From Kiritimatiellia bacterium (lineage in GTDB: Bacteria; Verrucomicrobiota; Kiritimatiellia; RFP12; UBA1067): a stretch of 51,022 nucleotides of DNA. The notes beneath the pieces are model-generated. The model had not been told where the DNA came from. It did no database searches and saw nothing but the letters and a program-made list of their open reading frames with translations. The DNA is taken from assembly GCA_017631385.1 (NCBI GenBank), contig JAGBTH010000068.1:1-51022 (forward strand), in the 5' to 3' direction. A program made the translations under genes and the position numbers. The stretch's first letter is position 1. Each line of letters begins with the position of its first letter. Shown here one piece after another: positions 31,719-40,713 of the stretch.

Positions 31719-34234
31719 TATTGAGCTACGATAATATTCTTACCCTTAGTCAAAACCTGCTTAAAGCCCTTATACTCAAATTCTCCCTCCACAGGAGTAT
31801 AAACTTCACCAGAGACTTTATCGCCATTAAACTTAAGATCTACCTTAACCCATCCGTTCGGATGAGGGTGGCTCGATTTAATTTCGCTGAGGCTGCCTGG
31901 ATTAGGCACTATACAAACCTTCTTAAAAAATGCCGCGCCTGATTTTATGCCGGCGAGTCCCGTTTGCATAAACCAAATAGGATGAGCTCCCCAAGCATGA
32001 CAATCACTACGAGATTCAATATTCTCGTTCTCGGGCTTTTCAAGTAAGGTTGTAACACCTAAATCAATATACCCGCGCCACATATCAAGGCGCTTTAAGA
32101 ATAAATCGGCTCGACCCATCTTAAAGTACGCCTCAAAGAGGTAATATGAAAAATATACTGTACAGCGCGAAAGATCGTTATCTTCAATAAGGTGCTTAAA
32201 CGCCCTCTCACGCTTATCTTCAGGTAAGACATCTCCAATAATCGCTAAAGCCTGAGCGTGCTCCGAGAAATACTTCATAGCGGGTGTATCAGAAAGAAGC
32301 CCACGCTTTTCACACCAGAATTTTTCAACAATCTTCTTTTTTAACTTTTCACACTTATTAAGCCAATACTGAGCTTGAAGATCGTTACCAAATGCCATTT
32401 CGACATTCGCAGCCGACTGCATCGCCAATACCCAAAATAAATTCATCTCAATACTCATTCCAAAACCGAAACGACTATCGGGAGCCGTACCCTGATTAGG
32501 CCAATCGACAGCCCAATCCATAAAGCTCCAACCAGGAAGATTTTGTAAAAGCCCTTCGTTATTTTCGTAATACTCTACACCCGACATAGACTTACGCATT
32601 CCAGGGATACGCGCTCTTAACCACTCGTAATCTGAACCGTGAGCTAAATAATCACCATACATAAGTAAATAGCAAAGCGTATAGGTATACGACTCTTGAA
32701 TGCCGCGCGTCGGAAAATTCATCGGGCATGAACCATCATCGCGGGTAGCGAGCTCAAATATTTCAATCGCACGCTTAATAATTCTATCGTCACGCGACAT
32801 CGCCGCTAAAACCAAAAGCTCAACACGAGAATCACCAGGATACATCTGCTGCTCATAATAAGGACAGTCAAAAAGCATTTCATGACAACACATCTGCATC
32901 GCTCTGGCGCAAATCTTACGGATCTCAGCGAATCGCGCGTCAGCCTTAGCCTCGAATGTGCTTTCAAGCTCAACAGGATAGCGCGACTCTATTAAATGCA
33001 TATCCTTTAATACAAGATCCTCGCCTAGTGTCTCAATATCAATACGACACCAGCGTCCACACCTAAACCATGGTGACGAAAATTCACCTTCCTCACCATC
33101 TGAAATAAAGTCATCGCCATATCCTTCAAGAAACTTACCAATAATCTCGGATCGATTAGCCTTTCGCCTTTTATCAGCTGAGCGTGCCGACTCCGTCCAA
33201 GTCCAAGCGACACGAGCGCCCTTAGCGCCCTTCATTCTAAGAATAGGATATGCGCATGTATAAACACCTAAATCTACAGCAAGCTGAAGTTTAGTATTAG
33301 CGGGAATAATAAGTTCACCACCATTTTTAAAGAACTTATTAAATTTCTCAACGAGAGAATCTTCCATCTCAGCTTTTGTAAAAATATGTTCCTCGCGCCA
33401 TTTAGTTGTACGAGCTACAGCTTTTACAGTTCCGACGGATATCTTATCTTCTGTCTGATCGGGGAGCTGAGTAGGATAAAGCATCCACCCGCCCATTCTA
33501 AGACCCCACATATCAGGACCAGTCCACTTTACAGGTTTACGAACAACAGCTGTCGTAGACCATTTTTCAGGATTAACAGCGTATGGCCCGCGCCCTGTAA
33601 TTTCGAATTGAGAGCCAGTACCCCATACTTTATTAGCGAATCCAATTGGTTTTATACCATCTATCCAGCCTACCTGCCATACTCCCTTACCAGTAGTAAG
33701 CTTAGCATCATACACACCTTCAGCCTTAAGCGCAAATCCGCCGCGATGTGAAAGCTGGGCGAGAGGCCCGTGATCGCCAGTCTTCCAAACAACAGCCTCT
33801 ATAATATGTTTACCTGGCTTTAAATCTTTAATTCGATAAGTCTGATACTGCCAATTCTCAACTGCCGCGCGATTGGGCCCACGTGCTACAAATTGACCAT
33901 CAATCGTAAGATAAAATCTCTCGTCAGCTGAAACATCAAAACTAAGCTCCCCGTCGCCTTGAGCAACCTCAAACTCATTTTTAAACTTCAAAAACTTTAC
34001 CTTACCCTTAGCAACACTTTTAGAGTGAGGTGTCTCATCACCCTTTTCAGTAAGCCCGTTATCACCAGAAATCCAAAGCCAAGCGGCTTCATCAATCGGC
34101 TGAATTCGAATTACATTCGTATTACCTCTCGTAACACGCGCAGGACGGAATACACGCTCAATTTCTAACGAATGAGCAGTATACGTAAAAGCAAATAAGA
34201 ATATTATCGTAAAAAATAAGCAGTTTCTTTTCAT
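31718..34234 (-). CDS. Secreted alpha-L-rhamnosidase-like glycoside hydrolase (GH78 type)
   Basis: 838 residues with a signal peptide (CLFFTIIFLFAFTYTAHS). An N-terminal beta-rich region with a carbohydrate-binding look (about 60-190) is followed by the six-hairpin catalytic domain. FDCPYYEQQMYPGDSRVE and WSFMDWAVDWPNQG correspond to the conserved CP-x-x-E and D-W-P regions of GH78, where acidic residues catalyse removal of terminal L-rhamnose from pectin or other glycans. A C-terminal beta-sandwich (SGEVYTPVEGEFEYKG) closes it. The gene sits between tsaB and recD2, not in a polysaccharide-use cluster. Exact specificity is unknown. Confidence 0.82.
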   Translation of the reverse strand: MKRNCLFFTIIFLFAFTYTAHSLEIERVFRPARVTRGNTNVIRIQPIDEAAWLWISGDNGLTEKGDETPHSKSVAKGKVKFLKFKNEFEVAQGDGELSFDVSADERFYLTIDGQFVARGPNRAAVENWQYQTYRIKDLKPGKHIIEAVVWKTGDHGPLAQLSHRGGFALKAEGVYDAKLTTGKGVWQVGWIDGIKPIGFANKVWGTGSQFEITGRGPYAVNPEKWSTTAVVRKPVKWTGPDMWGLRMGGWMLYPTQLPDQTEDKISVGTVKAVARTTKWREEHIFTKAEMEDSLVEKFNKFFKNGGELIIPANTKLQLAVDLGVYTCAYPILRMKGAKGARVAWTWTESARSADKRRKANRSEIIGKFLEGYGDDFISDGEEGEFSSPWFRCGRWCRIDIETLGEDLVLKDMHLIESRYPVELESTFEAKADARFAEIRKICARAMQMCCHEMLFDCPYYEQQMYPGDSRVELLVLAAMSRDDRIIKRAIEIFELATRDDGSCPMNFPTRGIQESYTYTLCYLLMYGDYLAHGSDYEWLRARIPGMRKSMSGVEYYENNEGLLQNLPGWSFMDWAVDWPNQGTAPDSRFGFGMSIEMNLFWVLAMQSAANVEMAFGNDLQAQYWLNKCEKLKKKIVEKFWCEKRGLLSDTPAMKYFSEHAQALAIIGDVLPEDKRERAFKHLIEDNDLSRCTVYFSYYLFEAYFKMGRADLFLKRLDMWRGYIDLGVTTLLEKPENENIESRSDCHAWGAHPIWFMQTGLAGIKSGAAFFKKVCIVPNPGSLSEIKSSHPHPNGWVKVDLKFNGDKVSGEVYTPVEGEFEYKGFKQVLTKGKNIIVAQ

Positions 34235-34240
34235 AATTAT

Positions 34241-34249
34241 ATTATATCA
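34241..34249 (-). promoter_or_regulatory. Extended -10 element upstream of the rhamnosidase-like gene
   Basis: Minus strand: TGA-TATAAT with six bases (ATAATT) between the -10 box and the ATG at 34232-34234. A leaderless transcript is expected if used. Confidence 0.45.
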
Positions 34250-34260
34250 TAATAAAAATA

Positions 34261-34866
34261 CTAATCACGAACAGCCGGGTTTAAATAAACCGGCAATGGC
34301 TCAGAGACAAGAAACGATGGATTAGCTAGTGCCGCGGCCGCTAGAGCTGATGCCGTAGGGCATACTCCACCAGCATAATCAGAGCCAAACGTTTCCTTTA
34401 AAAGCGATTCTATTCGAGCTGCATCGGGAGTTACCACTTTAACTCCAATGGGAACTCTTAAATGCAGCATCTCTCCATCAACCTGAAAAATATTTGTAAC
34501 GAGTTTAGGTCCATCAAATAAAGCAACCCAGTACTTACCTCTTCTAGCGTCTCCAACGACAGCCAAAGGCCCTTCAGTTGGCGCGAAAGCACACGGCGAG
34601 GGAAGTCCCTTAACAGTGCAAGCCGATCCTATTGCATAACCCTGAGCGAAGGCTAACGCCGCCCTTATGCCGGCGAAGGAGCCTGGGCCTGTCCCCACGA
34701 CAATACCATCAAGCGAAGCATCAGCTAAAAAAGCACGAACTTCACTCACCCACGCGCCACTATTAATCCCGACTGAATTAAGCTCCGCGCTGGCAACTAC
34801 GACTCCATCTTTAACTAAAGCTAAAGATCCTTTATCGGTTGAACGATCTATAAAAAGCGTATTCAT
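34261..34866 (-). CDS. tsaB: tRNA threonylcarbamoyladenosine biosynthesis protein TsaB
   Basis: 201 residues of an ASKHA-fold protein. The N-terminal LFIDRSTDKGSLALVKDG and VVGTGPGSFAGIRAALAFAQ (about 56-75) are diagnostic. TsaB pairs with TsaD and TsaE to make t6A37 in tRNAs reading ANN codons. The metal-binding HxxxH of TsaD is absent, as expected. Its ATG overlaps the stop of the upstream solute-binding protein gene by four bases. Confidence 0.93.
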   Translation of the reverse strand: MNTLFIDRSTDKGSLALVKDGVVVASAELNSVGINSGAWVSEVRAFLADASLDGIVVGTGPGSFAGIRAALAFAQGYAIGSACTVKGLPSPCAFAPTEGPLAVVGDARRGKYWVALFDGPKLVTNIFQVDGEMLHLRVPIGVKVVTPDAARIESLLKETFGSDYAGGVCPTASALAAAALANPSFLVSEPLPVYLNPAVRD

Positions 34867-36365
34867 TTTTTTAAAACCCTATAATACTTCTCGTGACCAT
34901 AAGGAAAATCGTTAGGTATATAATTACCAACCCGTGAATTTACAAGAGTATAATTCCTGGTAATGTGGGTATATATCCAAGGACAATCCTCTCTTAATAT
35001 CTCCTGACAACGATGCCAATGCTTAATGCGATCTTCTTTATTTAACGCCGCCATAGCCTTATCATATTCTAAATCGTATTCAGGATTATCATAGCATGAA
35101 CGATTAGAACCTGGACTTTTATTTTTAGAATGAAAAAGTTGAAGAAAATTCTCAGGATCTGGATAATCAGCAACCCACGCCATCATATAAAGCTGAACAT
35201 TACCCTTATTAACCGAATTAAGAAATGCATGCCAAGTCTGAAATTTAAGTTCAATTTTCACGCCTATTTTAGCGAAAAAACTCGCCACTAATTCACCTGC
35301 TTCACGACTATCCTGAGTAGGTCGCCCAATAGAAAGAGAAATTTGAAGACTGCGACCTGTAGTTGGATCAATACCATCGGGATAACCAGCCTCTTTAAGG
35401 AGTTTTCTAGCTTTTTCTAGATTAAAGGAATACTCGAACGGCGTTGTAAGACATCCTTCGACAGTTGGAGGCACAGGCCCTGTTATTTCGCAAATACTAT
35501 TATTATAAAAGAGCTTCCACCTAGGAAAATCAAATGCACATGATAAAGCCTGCCGCAATTTTTTATTCTTACCTAAAACAGGATCATTCATATTCATCCC
35601 GATATAACGAACCTCATTAGCGGGAGCTCCTCCACAAAGTCTGATGCCGCGAGCTTCAAGCGAGGGGTGAAGACGCCCTTCTTCATTCATTACAGAACTC
35701 CAATTATCACGGGCGATTTCACCTAAAATGTCAATTTCACCATTTAAAAACATTAACCATTGAGTAGAGACATCTCCTACAACTATATATCGCACTTCAT
35801 TAAACGCATTTAAGCCGCCATCCTCTGAAAGCGCCCACCCACGCCAATCAGGATTACGTTCAAAAACAAGCTCGTAATTACGCCACCATGATTTTAATTT
35901 ATATGGACCAGTTGACTCATCGTTCTTACCCTGAATCGCACAATACGCCATCGTCAACATCCATGGAAAAACATGTTGCTTATCTTTAAGATGAATCTTA
36001 AAAGACCGCTCATCCGTAACGATAACATCATCTACATTCTTCATCGTCCAAGAGCCTGGGGATGGATTATCTCGATCTCTCAGCCTATCAATACTGCGCT
36101 TTACATCGTATGCAGTAAGAGATGTCGACGAAACCATTTTAAAACTATATGTTAAGCCATCAGATGATAGATTTACCAATTCGCACACACCAGACTTGGT
36201 TTTATAAGGTCTTGCGCTGTAATCAATCTCAAGAGGCGTATCATATAATAATTGAACAGCGTGGCAATCATACGTCGACTGAGCCTTAACTGGATCGAGA
36301 GAATCAGTTGCTACAAGAGCGCGTGTAAAAGTCACGGCCAAAAAGGCAGCTACCGAAAAAGTCAT
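34863..36365 (-). CDS. ABC transporter solute-binding protein, family 5 (second orphan copy)
   Basis: 500 residues with a short hydrophobic start (MTFSVAAFLAVTFTRALVA) likely to be a signal peptide. SLDPVKAQSTYDCHAVQLLY, DGLTYSFKMVS, LRQALSCAFDFPRW and AWVADYPDPENFLQLFHSK are typical of dipeptide/oligopeptide-binding proteins. It overlaps both neighbours by four bases, lying between a DciA-like gene and tsaB, with no transporter partner. It is distinct in sequence from the copy at 2259-4019. The ligand is unknown. Confidence 0.85.
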   Translation of the reverse strand: MTFSVAAFLAVTFTRALVATDSLDPVKAQSTYDCHAVQLLYDTPLEIDYSARPYKTKSGVCELVNLSSDGLTYSFKMVSSTSLTAYDVKRSIDRLRDRDNPSPGSWTMKNVDDVIVTDERSFKIHLKDKQHVFPWMLTMAYCAIQGKNDESTGPYKLKSWWRNYELVFERNPDWRGWALSEDGGLNAFNEVRYIVVGDVSTQWLMFLNGEIDILGEIARDNWSSVMNEEGRLHPSLEARGIRLCGGAPANEVRYIGMNMNDPVLGKNKKLRQALSCAFDFPRWKLFYNNSICEITGPVPPTVEGCLTTPFEYSFNLEKARKLLKEAGYPDGIDPTTGRSLQISLSIGRPTQDSREAGELVASFFAKIGVKIELKFQTWHAFLNSVNKGNVQLYMMAWVADYPDPENFLQLFHSKNKSPGSNRSCYDNPEYDLEYDKAMAALNKEDRIKHWHRCQEILREDCPWIYTHITRNYTLVNSRVGNYIPNDFPYGHEKYYRVLKK

Positions 36366-36694
36366 TTCCGAATCTCCAAATAAACCTCAAGCCTCTTAGG
36401 AGCACCCGGTAAAAGTAGAAGAGTACGTTTTACGGCAGCGAGTTTAGAACGTAGCGTAAAAAGCGCAGGAGCGCTTTTTACGTAAAGAAAAAGCTTATTG
36501 CCTTCGCGGCGACCTGGCGTCGCTCCAAAATTAGGAAAAAGCTCATTCCATTTATCCTTTAAACAGTCGAAAAAAGAATCAGGAACATACGATAAATTCT
36601 TAATCGACGCTTCTACTGCAGAAGCAAATGAAGTGTGTAGCCCGCGCTTTTCAGGCTCAATCGGTCGCCAATTCACTCCATTTTCAAAAGCCAC
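36362..36694 (-). CDS. DciA/DUF721-like protein
   Basis: 110 residues, GTG start directly after the prfB TAA. KDKWNELFPNFGATPGRREG then NKLFLYVKSAPALFTLRSKL and a C-terminal segment with KRLEVYLEIRK give the W-x-x-x-(F/V)-P, L-x-V-x-V-x-S, A-x-x-x-L pattern of DUF721, the core of DciA that loads the DnaB replicative helicase in most bacteria. The match is by pattern only and the family is divergent. It is translationally coupled to prfB upstream and to the solute-binding protein downstream. Confidence 0.6.
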   Translation of the reverse strand: MAFENGVNWRPIEPEKRGLHTSFASAVEASIKNLSYVPDSFFDCLKDKWNELFPNFGATPGRREGNKLFLYVKSAPALFTLRSKLAAVKRTLLLLPGAPKRLEVYLEIRK

Positions 36695-37837
36695 TTAATT
36701 TTCGCTCGCTTTCATCTGAAGCCAAGACTCAATAAACTGCTGAATATTACCATCCATAACGCCATTTACATCGCTCGTTTCAGTTTCGGTTCTTAGATCC
36801 TTGACCATAGTATAAGGACAGAAGACATAAGAGCGAATCTGACTACCCCAACCATTCTCAGACTTAGCGCCATAAAAACGATCCATCTCAGCCTTCTTCT
36901 GATCTTCATAATATTCATAAAGCTGAGCACGAAGCATGTTCATCGCCTTCTCTTTATTCATGTGCTGAGAGCGCTCCTTCTGACATGCCACCACTATACC
37001 AGTCGGCAAGTGAGTAAGACGAACGGCGGAGTCAGTCTTATTAACGTGCTGACCACCAGCACCACCGGCACGATAAGTATCAATGCGAAGATCTTCGTCT
37101 TTTATCTCAACGTCAATATCGTCATTAATTTCTGCGACGGTCTCCATCGAAGCGAATGATGTCTGGCGGCGCTTATTCGCGTCAAATGGCGAAATTCTAA
37201 CAAGACGATGAATGCCGCGTTCAGCCTTAAGCATACCGAACGCATAAGAGCCCTCGACGCGGAAGTAGACATCCTTATAGCCAGCTTCTTCACCAACCTG
37301 GACATCGTATTCTTCAACTTTCCAACCTTGACTCTCGGCATAGCGCTGATACATTCGATAAAGCATCGCGACCCAGTCACACGCTTCAGTGCCGCCTTGA
37401 CCAGCATGAAGCTTAACGAATACATTGCACTGGTCGAATTTACCGCCGAGCAAAGACTGCATTCTAAGCTTAGAGAAATACTGATCCGCTTTATCGCATT
37501 CACTAAGAGTATCTTTAAAAGCTATCTGCTGAGCCTCACCTTCTTCCATTTCGGCGAGCTCAAACATTACTTGGGCATCTTCAATCGTTTTTAAAAGAGA
37601 GTCGTAGGGAACAGTATAGGCTCTTTCAGCATTTGTCGCGGCAATAACTTCGCGAGCTTTATTCTGATTGTTCCAAAAGTCACCCTGGGCTTGAAGATCT
37701 TCAAGTTTAGCTAAGTTAGCCCTGCGCTCATCAATCTTAATATATGAGGCCATATCGTCAGAATTCTTTTTAAGCTCAGCAAGACGCTGACGAACTTCTT
37801 CAGACTCGATCAATTTAACTTTTACTTCTTCAGCCAT
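36695..37837 (-). CDS. prfB: Peptide chain release factor 2
   Basis: 380 residues. GGAGGQHVNKTDSAVR contains the catalytic GGQ (261-263), and RISPFDA (214-220) contains the SPF tripeptide that makes this RF2 (UAA/UGA) and not RF1. The N-terminal helices (QAQGDFWNNQNKARE) are normal. The gene is read in one frame from ATG to stop: the programmed +1 frameshift site found near codon 25 of many prfB genes is absent. A GAGGTG ribosome-binding site precedes the ATG. A terminator separates it from secDF. Confidence 0.96.
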   Translation of the reverse strand: MAEEVKVKLIESEEVRQRLAELKKNSDDMASYIKIDERRANLAKLEDLQAQGDFWNNQNKAREVIAATNAERAYTVPYDSLLKTIEDAQVMFELAEMEEGEAQQIAFKDTLSECDKADQYFSKLRMQSLLGGKFDQCNVFVKLHAGQGGTEACDWVAMLYRMYQRYAESQGWKVEEYDVQVGEEAGYKDVYFRVEGSYAFGMLKAERGIHRLVRISPFDANKRRQTSFASMETVAEINDDIDVEIKDEDLRIDTYRAGGAGGQHVNKTDSAVRLTHLPTGIVVACQKERSQHMNKEKAMNMLRAQLYEYYEDQKKAEMDRFYGAKSENGWGSQIRSYVFCPYTMVKDLRTETETSDVNGVMDGNIQQFIESWLQMKASEN

Positions 37838-37860
37838 AAAACACCTCTATTAATTAAAAT

Positions 37861-37895
37861 AAAGAAATCGCCCCTACTAAGAGGCGATTTCTTTT
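37861..37895 (-). terminator. Intrinsic terminator after secDF
   Basis: AAAGAAATCGCC and GGCGATTTCTTT form a 12-bp stem with a 10-base loop, followed on the minus strand by TTATTTTAATT. It lies between the secDF stop and the prfB start. Confidence 0.88.
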
Positions 37896-37909
37896 ATACA
37901 AAGTCTTAT

Positions 37910-40462
37910 TTACTTGACTTCTTTAACATCCTCATCATTAAACGAAGGACGCTTATTACGATACCACCACATCATCACGGGAGTTGCAATGAATACCGAC
38001 GAATAGGTACCTGCTATAATACCGAAGAGCATCGTAAGAGCGAAGTCGTAAATCGAACCATCGACAAAGATGAAGAGCACCGCGACAGTGAAGAACGTTG
38101 TCAAAGACGTAATGAAGGTACGACCAAGGCAAGAGTTAATCGCCGCGTTACAAACATCCTTCAAAGGTGTACGTGAATCGCGCTTGAGAATTTCGCGAAT
38201 ACGGTCAAATACAACGACTGTATCGTTAATTGAGTATCCGATAATCGTCAAGAGAGCCGTAACTACAATAAGCGAAACCTGACGACCACAGAGCGAGAAA
38301 AGACCAAGAGCGATAAACGCGTCGTGAGCGAGCGCAACAATACCACCGAGACCAAAGCCAAAACGGAATCTGAAACCGATGTAAATCAAAATCGCAATAA
38401 GCGAGAAGATTACAGCCTTAGTTCCAGACGATCTCAAATCGTTACCGACCGTAGGACCGATCTGATCGCAGCTCTTAAGCTCGAGCTCTAAGCCCTTGAG
38501 AGCTTCGGAGCTATCGATAAGCTTCTTAATCTGAGATTCGGTATCACCCTTATCAACACCAGTCTTAATAGAGAGAATGCTGCCATTATCACCAGTCTGA
38601 ATGAGCGCGGCATTGTCGAACGAATTAATCGCCTTGCGAATCTCACCGACATTAGCCTCACCCGCCTTAACATCATAAACGATAGAAGTACCACCAGTTA
38701 AATCTACAGCAAGCACGCTCGTAGGCTTAGTAAATACTCTATAGGTAAACAAGCCAAGCGTAGCAACGATAATAACAGCCGAAATAATTACGCACTTCTT
38801 ACCTAACGATACAAAGTCAAAATTAGGATTCTTAAAGAATTGAACCATCTTAAAGGGCTTAGTGCGGTTAGGATCGGTCGTGTGATCGAAAACAAGACGC
38901 GTAACAACAATAGCGGTAAACATCGAAATAACGACACCGCCCGTAAGCATAATAGCGAAACCACGAACAGGACCCGTACCGACAACATAAAGGATAATAC
39001 CAGTTAAGATCGTCGTAATATTAGAGTCGACGATCGCAGTGAAAGCCTTAGCATAACCAGCGCTGACGGCCTTACCCGCAGTAGCACCACGAGCAAACTC
39101 CTCGCGAATGCGTTCGTAAATAAGAACGTTAGCGTCGACAGCCATACCGAGAGTAAGAACGAGACCAGCAATACCAGGCATCGTCAATACAGGAAGCTGG
39201 AACTGACCAGTAGCGCCCTCAACATTATCAACGAAAACACCGAGGAGGCTCGCTACTAAGAAAAGCGATACGGGCAAGAGGAATACATCGAGGAAGAGCG
39301 CGATATTCGCAACAAAACCAGCACCCCAATAATAAAACACCATAAATATCGCTACGAGAAGGAATCCGATCGACGCGGCGTAAATACCAGAGTTAATCGC
39401 ATCTGTACCAACGGTAGCAGCAACCTCAGATGTAGCAGCTATCTTAAGAGGAGCTGGAAGAGCGCCGATATTAAGGTCATTAGCGAGCGTCATAGCCTCT
39501 TCTAAGCTAAAATTACCGGTAATCTGACCATTAGCACCAATAGCATCGTTAATGACAGGTGAAGAAATCAACTCACCATCAAGAATAATCGCAAGCTGAC
39601 GACCAATATTGTTACCAGTAAGCTTACGGAACTTAGCTGGCAAGCCATCCTTATCCTTCAACTTAAAATCAATAACATATCCGCCAGCGAGATTATCCGA
39701 AGATACCGCTCTAGCAGAATCAAGATCCTCACCTTTAAGGCGAATCTTCTTCTCTACGAAGCGACCGATATATTTAGCGTTTTTACGGCCATTGGCATCA
39801 ATAACAAAGGGATTACTCTCATCACGCTGGAAGATAAACTTAACATCGCGCTGAATCGAGCGATCCTTAATACCGAACTTAGCCAATTCAGCTAAATAAT
39901 TGGCGTTAGTAGAAACAGTTAAAAAATCAGCAGCTTTAACAAAGCCACCGTCAACGCGTCTATAGCCCTTAGGAGCTGATTCATTAAGCTCAAGATCATT
40001 TAAAAGATCTCTTTCGCGCATATAAACAAAGCGGAATTCAAGAGACGACATTTCGCTAAGACGCTCACGAGCCGCGTCAGAAGCCTCCTTCCTAGCGCCG
40101 GGCAACTCAACGATAAATCTAGGAGATTCGTCATTCTTAACAGGCTGAATAACAGGCTCGTTAGTACCCATAGCATCAACACGACGACGAATAATCTCAA
40201 CAATACGATCCTCGCTATCGTTAAGAACCTCAGCCTCACGCTTATTAAGCTCTTCAGCGCTGAGATTAGGCGACTCATCGAGAAGATTCGCTTTTAAACG
40301 GTCTCTATCGACCTCAAGCGTAAAACGAGTACCACCAGCGAGATCAAGGCCTAAGCGAACCTTCTCCTTAGGAGGCATTACAAGATAAACCGAACCTACA
40401 GCTAGAATAAGCAGCACAAGCCACTTCCAGATGTTCTTAATAAACAAGGATTCCTTTGACAT
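37910..40462 (-). CDS. secDF: Fused SecD-SecF protein translocase subunit
   Basis: 850 residues, twice the usual single subunits, with SecD first and SecF second. SecD part: GLDLAGGTRFTLEVDRD near 38-54, the periplasmic P1 region, and LTLGMAVDANVLIYERIREE (the D4/D5 membrane motifs). SecF part: TKPTSVLAVDLTGGTSIVYD, IGYSINDTVVVFDRIRE and TSLTTFFTVAVLFIF. About 12 membrane helices in total. The complex uses the proton gradient to pull secreted proteins through SecYEG. The fused form occurs in several phyla, including Verrucomicrobia relatives and Bacteroidetes. It has its own promoter and terminator. Confidence 0.96.
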   Translation of the reverse strand: MSKESLFIKNIWKWLVLLILAVGSVYLVMPPKEKVRLGLDLAGGTRFTLEVDRDRLKANLLDESPNLSAEELNKREAEVLNDSEDRIVEIIRRRVDAMGTNEPVIQPVKNDESPRFIVELPGARKEASDAARERLSEMSSLEFRFVYMRERDLLNDLELNESAPKGYRRVDGGFVKAADFLTVSTNANYLAELAKFGIKDRSIQRDVKFIFQRDESNPFVIDANGRKNAKYIGRFVEKKIRLKGEDLDSARAVSSDNLAGGYVIDFKLKDKDGLPAKFRKLTGNNIGRQLAIILDGELISSPVINDAIGANGQITGNFSLEEAMTLANDLNIGALPAPLKIAATSEVAATVGTDAINSGIYAASIGFLLVAIFMVFYYWGAGFVANIALFLDVFLLPVSLFLVASLLGVFVDNVEGATGQFQLPVLTMPGIAGLVLTLGMAVDANVLIYERIREEFARGATAGKAVSAGYAKAFTAIVDSNITTILTGIILYVVGTGPVRGFAIMLTGGVVISMFTAIVVTRLVFDHTTDPNRTKPFKMVQFFKNPNFDFVSLGKKCVIISAVIIVATLGLFTYRVFTKPTSVLAVDLTGGTSIVYDVKAGEANVGEIRKAINSFDNAALIQTGDNGSILSIKTGVDKGDTESQIKKLIDSSEALKGLELELKSCDQIGPTVGNDLRSSGTKAVIFSLIAILIYIGFRFRFGFGLGGIVALAHDAFIALGLFSLCGRQVSLIVVTALLTIIGYSINDTVVVFDRIREILKRDSRTPLKDVCNAAINSCLGRTFITSLTTFFTVAVLFIFVDGSIYDFALTMLFGIIAGTYSSVFIATPVMMWWYRNKRPSFNDEDVKEVK

Positions 40463-40503
40463 TTTTTTATTTCCTATTTGTCGTTATAACAATATATCTT
40501 CTT

Positions 40504-40533
40504 ATTATATCACAACTCACCCTTTAAAGTCCA
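40504..40533 (-). promoter_or_regulatory. Promoter for secDF
   Basis: Minus strand: TGGACT at 40528-40533, 18-base spacer, TATAAT at 40504-40509 preceded by TGA. The ATG lies about 40 bases downstream with an AGGAAA ribosome-binding site. Confidence 0.6.
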
Positions 40534-40713
40534 CAGAATCGCCAAGATTTTTAATTAGTGCGCACCTCTCATCGTCGAGCTCGTGAGGGGGTAAAACGAT
40601 GGGATTTTATTTCATTTGAAATTAGAGCACATTTTTAACCAAATTTTAACCCTAAAAAATATTTTCGTTCCACAAAAAAAAATAAATTTATTTTTAAAGA
40701 AACCCTCTCCTTA
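40534..40713. other. AT-rich gap between secDF promoter and the lipoprotein array
   Basis: No gene is seen. CCTCTCA and TGAGGGG (about 40565-40593) can pair around a CGAGCTCG centre, giving one GC-rich hairpin. The rest is AT-rich, with the palindrome AAAATAAATTTATTTT next to an A/T-run near 40675-40695 that might end transcription of the array; it lacks a GC stem, so this is weak. Confidence 0.35.

Noticed and set aside
40565..40593. Hairpin upstream of the secDF promoter as a terminator of the lipoprotein array
   Set aside because: No T-run follows the stem on either strand, so it was kept only as part of the intergenic description.
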